64,000 bases of DNA, from contig JAEWYS010000020.1 of the NCBI GenBank assembly GCA_023458555.1, forward strand, positions 248,001-312,000, read 5' to 3'. The notes under the pieces are model-generated. The model was not told the origin of the DNA. It worked only from the letters and a program-made list of their open reading frames with translations, and did no database searches. A program made the translations under genes and the position numbers. Positions within the stretch are counted from its first letter, which is position 1, and every line of letters starts with the position of its first letter. Origin of the DNA: Bacteroidota bacterium. Lineage in GTDB: Bacteria > Bacteroidota > Bacteroidia > Cytophagales > Cytophagaceae. This document shows, in pieces, positions 7,201-17,000 of the stretch.

Positions 7201-9150
7201 TTGTGTTATCGCACTTTAATTATACTCTCATCCGTTTATAGATCGCAGGTGACCCGCGGACAATACATATTGCTCATAAAAAGACTAGCCATAGTACTTG
7301 TACTATACTCTTTCATCAGATTGTATTTCTTTCTGAGCAATTATCCCTATTTCTCTGATGCGTCGGCACCTTCATTACTAAAGGGCTTCATCCTCGGGCT
7401 CCGCTTTGACCTCATTGCCGTAACCGCTATCAATCTACCCTTTATTTTCTTAAGCCTTCTGCCAATCCGGAAACTAAGCTCCGGGGGGTACCAGCGTTTC
7501 CTGAAAGGCTGGTTTCTGCTGACCAATATTCCGTTTATATTTCTGAACCTAAGCGACTCCGAATACTTCAAGTTTACAGGCAAACGATCAACCTTTGACC
7601 TGCTCAGAATGGCCAATGATATACTAAATCAGGCGCTCCAGCTGATGATCAATTACTGGCCTGTTCCGCTATTAACCATAGCTGCGACCATAGTTATCTA
7701 TAAATGCTACCCTTCTCTTTCTTCTGTCAAGAACGATAAAAGGACCGCTGCTTACACCCCATATATTGTACTCGCATTTTCCATAGGGCTTTGCATTCTG
7801 ATATTACGCGGCACTACGGACAAAAGACCTATTACACTGAAGCAGGCGTTTACCGTCACCCCGGTAAAATTAGGCCATCTGGTTCTTAATACACCTTTCT
7901 CCTTTTTGTATACGATCCAGTCCAGGAGCATTGAGGCTAAAAAATACTATCCTTCAGACGAAGAATGTCTTCTTCGCATTGAGCAGGAAAGATCAAGCCC
8001 GGCGCTTTCCGATTCTTCATCCATCTTCGCAGATCGCAGACAGGATAATATTGTGATCATTATTCTTGAAAGCTTTGGCCGGGAATACATAGGTTATAGC
8101 AACCCATTCAACGGATATACACCATTCCTTGACAGTCTGGCCGGGCAGGGTCTTTTCTTTACTCAGTGCTACGCCAACGGAAGACGATCCATAGAAGCAT
8201 TACCCGCCATACTGGCCGGCATTCCGTCCTTAATGGATGAGCCCTATGTCAACAGTATGTACCAGAACAATGATATCTCAGGCCTGGGTAGCATACTCAA
8301 AAAACAAGGCTATCACACTTCTTTTTTCCATGGAGGAATCAACGGCACGATGGGATTTGATGCGTTTTCTGCCCAGGCCGGCTTTGATCAGTACTATGGT
8401 ATGAATGAATATCCTGAGGTAAAGAAAGATTATGACGGCAAATGGGGCATTTACGATGAGCCTTTTCTGCAATTTTATGCGAGCAGGCTAAATTCTACTC
8501 CGCAACCTTTCTGCAGCGCCGTCTTTACACTCAGCTCCCATCCGCCATACAGCATTCCGAAGGAACATATCAACCGATTTCCTAAGGGCACACTACCTAT
8601 TCATGAAACCATAGGCTATACAGATTACGCATTGAAACGCTTTTTTGAAGAAGCACGCAATATGGACTGGTATGCCAATACATTGTTCGTAATCACGGCA
8701 GATCACACGCAGGAGCATTTTGAAGACAGCTATAAGAACGAAGCAGGTGATTACCTCATTCCACTGATATTCTTTAAACCCCAGACCAGTTTACAGGCAG
8801 ATACCAGCCGTGTGGTACAGCATACTGATATCAGCCCAAGTATTGTTGATTATCTGGGAATCAAAGACGAAGCTATGACTCCCTTTGGCTATTCTGTATT
8901 TGCGGGCCAAGACAAAGGTTTTGCGATCAACCAGACTAATGGAGTATACAGAGTGATACGTCAGAAATATATTGTTCAGTACTCCGATAACACACTAAAC
9001 AGTATACTGCCAAATCCTTTCAGCAGTACCCAAAATCCAGAGCTGTTACCCTCTCAGCTGCACTCCGATACAGAGTTGTTAAAATCACATATTCAGTATT
9101 TCAACAACGGCCTGATTAACAACAGGCTTCTTGTGAAAAGGAGGAATTAA
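7201..9150 (+). CDS. LtaS-type sulfatase / phosphoglycerol transferase family membrane protein
   Basis: About 649 residues with five N-terminal membrane helices (within residues 25-210) followed by a periplasmic alkaline-phosphatase-fold domain. Seen: NIVIIILESFGREY (first metal-binding Glu), ANGRRSIEALPAILAGIPS with the expected nucleophile near residue 330 as Ser where many members have Thr, SSHPPYSIP, and ITADHTQEH with the metal-binding Asp-His. Gram-negative relatives transfer phosphoglycerol or phosphoethanolamine to periplasmic or outer-membrane glycans; the substrate here cannot be read from sequence. The start is uncertain: the frame opens with TTG at 7201, GTG at 7249 and TTG at 7270 are alternatives, and no ATG precedes the first helix. 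Confidence 0.8.
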   Translation: MCYRTLIILSSVYRSQVTRGQYILLIKRLAIVLVLYSFIRLYFFLSNYPYFSDASAPSLLKGFILGLRFDLIAVTAINLPFIFLSLLPIRKLSSGGYQRFLKGWFLLTNIPFIFLNLSDSEYFKFTGKRSTFDLLRMANDILNQALQLMINYWPVPLLTIAATIVIYKCYPSLSSVKNDKRTAAYTPYIVLAFSIGLCILILRGTTDKRPITLKQAFTVTPVKLGHLVLNTPFSFLYTIQSRSIEAKKYYPSDEECLLRIEQERSSPALSDSSSIFADRRQDNIVIIILESFGREYIGYSNPFNGYTPFLDSLAGQGLFFTQCYANGRRSIEALPAILAGIPSLMDEPYVNSMYQNNDISGLGSILKKQGYHTSFFHGGINGTMGFDAFSAQAGFDQYYGMNEYPEVKKDYDGKWGIYDEPFLQFYASRLNSTPQPFCSAVFTLSSHPPYSIPKEHINRFPKGTLPIHETIGYTDYALKRFFEEARNMDWYANTLFVITADHTQEHFEDSYKNEAGDYLIPLIFFKPQTSLQADTSRVVQHTDISPSIVDYLGIKDEAMTPFGYSVFAGQDKGFAINQTNGVYRVIRQKYIVQYSDNTLNSILPNPFSSTQNPELLPSQLHSDTELLKSHIQYFNNGLINNRLLVKRRN

Positions 9151-9215
9151 AACCAGGAAGCGTACACTTCACTATACACTGATTTATTACTTCTTATAAC
9201 CACTAAAATGGATGA

Positions 9216-9302
9216 GTTTAAAGCTTAAGGCTCAAAGGTTGTGGGGCGATTATCAGCGAATGCTGTTTATCGAAACGCAGAGCACTTTGCCGGGAAAGAA
9301 AG
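9216..9302 (+). repeat. Dispersed intergenic repeat, module A (copy 1)
   Basis: Begins GTTTAAAGCTTAAGGCTCAA and continues to CACTTTGCCGGGAAAG. Both ends match the copy at 18467, where the second part reads CACTCTGCCGGAAAAA. It lies between a gene 3-prime end and the next convergent gene. Confidence 0.6.
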
Positions 9303-9342
9303 AGAAAAATCAACGTTTTTCGCAGGGCTATTCAGTTAAAGA

Positions 9343-10545
9343 CTAATTTCTGACTTTAACATGACCATTATTCAATTTGTATTTTTTACCTTTATATCTC
9401 ATGCCTTCCGGACTAACAAGTTGCTCTAAATTCTCTATATCCTCTTCCATGGTATAAATTGGCCAATTGTTCTCAAAAGCAAATTTTAGATAATTTGGGT
9501 TCATCCCTGCTTCTGCGCCACATAAAACAATCTTGATATTCAGCCCTTTCAATGCAGAGCTCAGAACATAATCACGAGGAAATGAAAAATTGTCAGCAAG
9601 CCAGATTATCTCATTTTGGGTTCCAAAAACTTTTACCCCCTCCCAAACTGCTTCAAGATCATTTTCCCACCAATCTCCACCTGATCCAGACAAAATAACT
9701 TGTAGTGAAAGAGAGGCTAATTCCTTTAATGAGCTTCCTTTTAGGACGTATATTCCACCCGTTTTTCCGATCTTTTTTTCATTATCCGGCATATTGTTTC
9801 CATCATTAAACAGAACATACCCTAGAACCCTGTTTCTGTTTAACTTTTGATTAAGGTCATTCCACTGGAGCAACTGGGAATAATAAGGCGACATACTTCC
9901 GGTATAATCCGCTACTATAACCAGGTTTTTCCAGTCAGTATGACGATTAAGAACAGCTATTACAGTTGTATCAATCATGGGGAAGTCAGCACCTGCAAAT
10001 GAAGAATCATAAGTTACAGTTAGCTCCTCCGATTCATCAATGCGATACAAAGGGTCTTTCTTATTCAATGTGTTTAAGAAGAGCTTTATATCCCTATAGT
10101 TCCCTGGTTCACGATAGTGTATAATAAAGCCATGAAATAACCTTCTAGCCGATTCTGCCGAAGATGCTCCGGTTTGCTTAACCCAGGCCCACTCTATACG
10201 ATTATCAGAAAAAACTGAGGGGATCTGTTTTTTCAGGTTATCAAGCCGCTTATAGTTTAAAGAGTCTTCATTAAATGCCTGACTTTCTCGATACTTGGTA
10301 TAGTAAAGTTCTATCCGCGTTATAGTCACTTCTGAAAGTAACGCTAAATCTTCTTGTCCAATGATAAAATTTTGAGTCGAGAAAGCTATCGGGAGCTTTA
10401 TAGAGCTCAAAAATGAAGTTGTATCCTTTTGCTTTACAAGAGTTTTCTTTTGAATTTGCAAATAAGCATATCGATCTCCTCCTATCAGATCAGATGCATA
10501 CAAAAACAGAAATATACAGACTACTATTTTAAAGATATCTTTCAT
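9343..10545 (-). CDS. Secreted VWA-like protein of unknown function
   Basis: A 400-residue protein from the ATG at 10545, chosen because it gives a proper signal peptide (MKDIFKIVVCIFLFLYASDL) whereas the upstream ATG at 10608 does not. I do not recognise a named family. The C-terminal half resembles a von Willebrand factor A fold: strand LVIVADYTGSMSPYYSQLL gives a MIDAS-like DxTGSxS, then a VLGYVLFNDG strand, a helix ending SGSGGDWWENDLEAV, IIWLADNFSFPRDY and IKIVLCGAEAG. The N-terminal 200 residues are all new to me. The preceding gene (10598-10948) is in the same direction with a 53-base gap, so they probably form an operon. Likely periplasmic and metal-binding; a ligand is not deducible. 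Confidence 0.65.
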   Translation of the reverse strand: MKDIFKIVVCIFLFLYASDLIGGDRYAYLQIQKKTLVKQKDTTSFLSSIKLPIAFSTQNFIIGQEDLALLSEVTITRIELYYTKYRESQAFNEDSLNYKRLDNLKKQIPSVFSDNRIEWAWVKQTGASSAESARRLFHGFIIHYREPGNYRDIKLFLNTLNKKDPLYRIDESEELTVTYDSSFAGADFPMIDTTVIAVLNRHTDWKNLVIVADYTGSMSPYYSQLLQWNDLNQKLNRNRVLGYVLFNDGNNMPDNEKKIGKTGGIYVLKGSSLKELASLSLQVILSGSGGDWWENDLEAVWEGVKVFGTQNEIIWLADNFSFPRDYVLSSALKGLNIKIVLCGAEAGMNPNYLKFAFENNWPIYTMEEDIENLEQLVSPEGMRYKGKKYKLNNGHVKVRN

Positions 10546-10597
10546 TAAAACCGAATTTGTCCTCTCAGGAGTCGAAAGGCGAATCACAATAAAATAA

Positions 10598-10948
10598 TCA
10601 ATCCACAAACCACATCATAAAAGGATCAATGGTGATATTATAAATGAAAACAATCACCGCTATTCTAAATACTTTAGTTTCACGCTTTGAAATCTTTATT
10701 TCCATAAAGTACATGATAAGGCGTAGTATGCCCCATGCCACTATTGCCCACATCGAAAACTCCCCAAGTAAATCAATCAGTTCATGATGAATATAAAATT
10801 CTAAAGCCTTAGGATCAGGGTTATCAAAAGATGGCACATAGCTTAGTTTTATAATTGCCCGAAGCATAGAAGAATAAAAAACGATGATGTATACCCAGGG
10901 GAGATAGCAAACTACCTGATATATTTTCTCAAGCAATATCTTAATCAT
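10598..10948 (-). CDS. Small membrane protein, three helices, unknown function
   Basis: A 116-residue protein with hydrophobic segments at about residues 10-30, 58-82 and 92-112. It has no motif that I recognise. It is the first gene of a two-gene minus-strand unit with the VWA-like protein downstream, suggesting that it anchors or assists that protein; this is inference from position only. Base composition is more AT-rich than the neighbouring housekeeping genes. Confidence 0.55.
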   Translation of the reverse strand: MIKILLEKIYQVVCYLPWVYIIVFYSSMLRAIIKLSYVPSFDNPDPKALEFYIHHELIDLLGEFSMWAIVAWGILRLIMYFMEIKISKRETKVFRIAVIVFIYNITIDPFMMWFVD

Positions 10949-11003
10949 TTAACAAAAATACTTATAAGATAATCGCTAAAGTTTGATGCTCAGTAAAACA
11001 AAA

Positions 11004-11027
11004 GGGGCTGTCTTTTCAGACAGCCCC
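11004..11027 (-). terminator. Terminator of the GH8 gene
   Basis: Perfect ten-base arms GGGGCTGTCT / AGACAGCCCC with a four-base loop. On the minus strand the hairpin is followed by TTTTGTTTT. It lies 25 bases beyond the stop codon of the gene ending at 11052. Confidence 0.85.
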
Positions 11028-11051
11028 CTTCTATTATCAAATAAGGTCTTC

Positions 11052-14000
11052 TTATTTAATCTTCACCAGCTTGAACACTTCTGTTCTGCTTTCCATTGTT
11101 ACTTTTACAAAGTACACTCCGGTATTCAGATCAGCTCCAAGCATAATCGCCTGATTGGTATAGTAATTAGCCGACTCTTTCACAACCAGTCCCTGTTCAT
11201 TCACTACAGACACCGATACAGGCATCATTGAAGGTGTATTTACAAAGATGGTTGCCTGATTTGCAAACGGGTTAGGATATACTTCGAAGCTTACAGCCAG
11301 CGCATTGCCATAACCAACAACTCCGTTTACCTGAAGGGTAGAAGTTGCCGTACCGGAATTGTTTGTTTCTGTTACAGAAACAATACCGTCTACATTGGAG
11401 CCAAATCTTACTGTTATTTTGTTTCCATTATTCGCAACAATAACGGCTCCTTCCGGTACAGACCATTCCCAGGTCGAACCTTCATAGTAAGGTACCTCAT
11501 AGGTATACTCATTGTTAGGCTCAACCACAGTAGGTCCGACAATTTTCTCCTTAACAGGCTTTGTACCAGCTGCGATTTCTTTCGATGCACTTGCCGCTTT
11601 ACCAGACAAGCTGGTTACAGAGACCATAAGAGTTCCGCTCGTAAAGTTGCTTAAGATCATGACTGTAGCTCTGCCCGTCACAACATTCTCAGAGACCTTC
11701 TGCACACCGGCAGGATAGCTCCAGGTTATGGTCTGGTACAGTTCAGGATTCTGAACATAGAAATCAACCATAGCCCCTGGCTCAACCCTTGACGGACCCG
11801 TAATAACCGGACTCACCACACCAGGCACCGAAACAACCGGCAGACTTACGGCCGGACCAGCCCCAAAATCATTTTCAGCATGAACTGAAACAGGACCGGA
11901 AACACCGTTTCCAAAACGAACGGTAATCGTATTGGTACCCTGACCACTGACAATCGTTGCACCCGCCGGAACAGACCAGACAAACTCAGCTCCAGGAATA
12001 TTCGGAACGGAATAGGTCGCTGTCTCTCCTTCTGTGACAGAAGAAGGCCCAGTAATGTTACCAGCAATCACCGGTGTTGTACCATAGGTTACACTGACAC
12101 GGGATTGACTTGCATTACAAACACCATTACTAATTGTCCACTGGAACTCATTTCTTCCTGTAGTCAGATTTCTTACGACCGTATTCGGGCTATTCGGGTT
12201 CACAAATGTTCCGGAACCGGAAACCACCGTCCATGTTCCCTGTCCTACAACAGGCGTATTCGCTTTAAGCGATGCCTGAGGCACATCTGTGCTGATCGCA
12301 GATCCGGCAACTGATACTGATGGTTGTGCAGACACAGTCATCCTGATTACATTCGATTGAAGAATCTTCGCGGTCGGACAAACCGAAGAAGTATAAGCCA
12401 GACGAACATTATCATTATTAGCCAGTGTAGAGGAGGTAAAAGTCGAACTTGCTCCAACCTCTGTGGTATTCACACTCCATTTATAGGAATCACTGGTTCC
12501 GGTCTCTGACACAGTTGCCCTGAAGGTAACACTGGTTCCTTCACAAATCTCCGTTTTATCAGCGGTAATGCTAACTGCAGGAGTTTTCAGAGTAACAACA
12601 ACATCATCATAGCTGGATACTCCACCACAGGTAACCGTCCAACGGAACACATTCCTTCCAGGAGTCATCCCGCTGACAGGTGATTTCGCCATATTTGGCA
12701 TGGCAAAGTTTCCGCTTCCTTCCACCAGCGTCCAGGTACCAGTAGCTGTTCCACTATTACAAGCCGGAACATTCGCATCAAGACTTACAAAGTCATCACA
12801 GGTATCAAAGTCTGAGCCCGCAAAAGCCTCACCAGGCTGAATTTCCTCAACTGTAATTGTTACAGGATCAGATGTTACCGTTTTAACAAGCACACAGGCA
12901 ACACTAGAAATCATTACCACATGTACTTCATCTCCGTTTCGCAGACTCGCAGAAGAATATTCCGTTCCCGAGCCGACAAACAGATCATTGACGTACCAGG
13001 AATAGGAAGCAGTCTCGCCACCGTTTTGACTGATCGCTTTAAACGTCAGGCGCTCTCCTTCTTTAATTGTAGTCTTAGGTACATCAACACTAACAGATGC
13101 GACACCATCAGCAACAACCGTTACACTCTTTTCAACAGGAGCAGAGCTTCCGCATGAATTATGTGCAATCACTCTTATATTGGAAGAGGTTCCTGAAGGG
13201 AACTGTATGGAAACTGTTGAAGCGGTTCCTGTCACAACAGCTCCGCCTGTAGCCGACCACTGATATACAGAAACTCCCTGTACAGAAGGAATGCTGAATT
13301 GAGCTGTAGCATCCTTACACACTGTAGACGGTCCGGAAATCTGTCCTGTAATCTCAGGTTTCACACCGGCATTCAGGGTAAACAGTTTTGTATCTGACTC
13401 CCCGTTATCCGTAACTGTAAGTGTTACAGTCTTCGTGCCAGATGTAGAATACGTCACAGAGATCGGCGCATCTTTATGGCTTGAGAATGAGGTGGCAGGA
13501 GTCGCTCCTTCACCAAAGTTCCAGGAATACGTAGCATTCGGAGAAGCCGATGAGGTACCTGTAAAGGTCATCGCTGTACCAACACACGGGGTTGCCGTTG
13601 AAGGTGTAAAGTTGGCCGTAAGCCCGCAGCCATCAACCGTCACCGTTTTTGTAACTGCTGTACCGACACAACCGGTAGCAGATGTCTCCACAACGGATAT
13701 TGTACTCTCGCCCAGAGCTGTTCCAAGCTCAATGACAACAGAATTCGTACCGGCTCCCGATACCAGTGTATGTCCTTGCGGAATTGTCCACTGGTAGGTT
13801 GATCCCTGGCCTCCTGTCACGGAGTATGTTATTTTATCTTTGCAGTATCCTGAAGCAGGACCATTAATCGCCGAAGTAGACGGCTGCGTACCGCGCGTCA
13901 CCATTTTCGAAACAGCGGATCCTGTACCGCAGGCGTTTTCAGGAGTTACAGTGATTGCACCTCCGCTGTTGCCAAGCGTTACTGTAAGCTGATTATTAGT

Positions 14001-17000
14001 CTGGCTTACTGTCGCGCCTACAGGATACGTCCAGTTGTATTTAGTTGCATTGGCTACAGCAGTTATGCTGTATGTGCCGCTTACACCAGGGCAAAGCACT
14101 TCGGGACCAGTCATGCTGGCCGGAGAAACCGGCTTCGCACCTACATTGATCTCCATCGTATGCTCTTCCTGAAGCGTACCAAGCGTAATAACCAGCTTTA
14201 CGGTTTTAGGTCCTGTTGAGGCATACGTTACCTGATGAGGTCCTTTTGTAGTTGCCGTAGCAGGAGTCGCCCCCGTACCAAATGACCAGGCATAGACTGT
14301 GTTTGGAGTAACACCGGTCGACAGATCCGTAAATGTAACAGCCGCATCGGTACATACCGTCGCAGAGCTGACAGAGAAGTTCGCAGAAAGCGCGCATCCT
14401 TCCAGCATTACAGTTAATTCTTTTTTCTCACCCACACAACCATCTGCCGAGGTCTCCACTACGGAAATTACTCCGTTTGTAGTACCAAAATCAACCGTGA
14501 TGCTGTTGGTATTATTTCCTGATACAATCTGCGATCCGGTAGGCACTGTCCACTGATAAGTGGAACCAGCGGAGCCTGTTACGGAATACACATTTCCGGA
14601 AGAAGCACAAGCCGGTGCCGCTTCACCACTAATCGCGGAAGTAGCCGGCTTTTCTTTAATCTCCACATTCAGCGTTACCGGTGCAGCATCGCCGCAGGCA
14701 TTGGAAGCAACCACTCTGATCGTAGAAGACTGAGTGAAAGAGAAAGAAGCCGTATTGCCCGACTGCTGACACAGGGTTCCACCGGTTGTAGCAGACCAGG
14801 TAATATCATCCGCACCGGTAATTCCGGCTACCGAATAAGACTGGCAATTCACCGCACCGCAGATTGAATTCAAGCCGGTAATTGCTGCATTGGCCACTAC
14901 AGGATAGGTACAGCCAACCTGCTTGGTAATTTCGTCAGTGCCACAATCATTGATTACAGTCAGCGTAACTTCTTTTACTCCGTCTGTCTCGAACTCATAC
15001 TCTATATATATACCTGTACCGATTACCACACTACCCCATGTCCAGGAATACGTCACTTTATCTTCATCGCCTACCCATTCTGCTTCGAACGCATATTTCA
15101 TGGTTGTTTCAGAAATACGTTCAAACGTAAAGTCAGCACTTGCAGAAGGGAGCACTTGCACGTATACAGAATCCTGTACTTTTTCTCCGCACACATTGTA
15201 TGCCTCTACCTTCAGCCAGTGCGAAGTTGTCTGAGCGCGCTCCACAAAATTGGTATCGCTTATAGACGCTGTACCAATGCCAAACCATCCATATCCTTTT
15301 TTTGCAGCGTTCTCTACTTCATCAATCGATATTCTGCCAATCTCACCACTGCATACCCGGATGGTATCATCAGCGACAGCTACTCCCTTATACTTGAAAG
15401 CGCTGATATCCGACAAGGGAGCATAACAGACCACGTCAATATCCTTACAGATTACAGAGTCCAGCGCACACTGCGAGTTGGTAGCTGTAAGACATACTCT
15501 GTATGGTCCTTCACTGGCATAGTAATGGTATCCTTCTTCCCAAGTATGGGCGGCAGGGTCTACCTGCTGCGCTCTCGGCACACCATAGTTCCACTCCCAG
15601 CCATCGGCATTACTCATATTAGGAATAAACCTATATCCAAAACCTTTATCTTCCTCTTCAACTAAAATAGTAAAATCAGCACCAAGATTTGCTCCGGTAA
15701 CGCTAACCGTATCAATAGTTACACCGCCATTATTAATAAGGTGTACAAAATAGGTACCTGGTCCCACGCTTATTTCCTCACCAGAACCGATCTCTGTTGT
15801 GCCTGAGTACCATTTTATTTCACTGGCTGAGCACGATGAAGCTTTCAGGATAGCTTCACCAGAACAAGCCTTAGCTTCTTTAATCCAGCTTGTTACCGTT
15901 GTATATACATCATCGCCATCCGGATCCTCATACACCGGGAAGCCCATCTCATCTCTCTTTATATCAAATACAGGACTAGGCAAGCTCTTTGCTCCCACAA
16001 CAATCCAGTCAATAGTAATTACACCATCATAAGCATTATTATCTTCAAAAGCGAAAATCTGAAAAGCTTTTACAGTCTTAAAGTCAAGCGGAACATTCTT
16101 TTCCTGTGAATTGCTCCAACCCATCATATAATCCGTAAAATCGAGATCAATTACCTGCCATTGATTCGCAGGAAGCTCTTCCATTATTCTTACAGTAGTA
16201 ATCTCTCCGTCAGGTCCGGACACTGTCTGGTTCAGACCGAAGCCAAGTGTCACAGCCTTACTTGATTTTATCCGGATACTTGCAAAAGGCACAGCTGATA
16301 GATCATACGCTTTGTCAAAGTTTATACCTGCCGGTGAATATGTTCTATCTCCGGTAACTTCTGCCTTCGGTTTTGCTCTAAGCTCCAATAGACCACATGG
16401 ATTACCCGGACACTGTGGAATTCCTCCAGCATCATAATCAGCCCGCGAACAATATGTTTTAGGCAAATCATAGAATGGTCTGGGATTTCCATCGCTCGGA
16501 ACCCACGGAGTCGACTGAGATGATATATTAAAATCATCCACTGTCCAGCCTATACCATTTCCGATTACGACTGTCTTGGTAACAGATACTTCGCTGGTAC
16601 AGCCATTAAATCCTTTATTATCAATTTTTAAAGTTACCTGATATGAACCTGCAGGAACCTGATTGATAAATGCATTACGCTCATCACCAAACTCCTCATT
16701 TGAATAGTTTCCACCATTGATTGTCCAGGTATAGTTTGAGATACCTCCGGAAGAAGTATTGGTAAACGTAAGATTACCTGCTCCAATAGTAAAGGAAAAA
16801 TCAGCCACTATAGCTCCGGCATAGATCTCTACATTATCACGGCGCACACAGCCGGACGGATCGGTAGCAATTACTTCATAGACTCCGGGTTGTGCTACGG
16901 CCAGTGTTCTGGCTGTCTGCCCGTTGATCACTGTTCCGTTTCTTCTCCATACATAGGTTCTGTTTGCCACACCAGCATCCAGTGTAATGGCGCCTTCACA

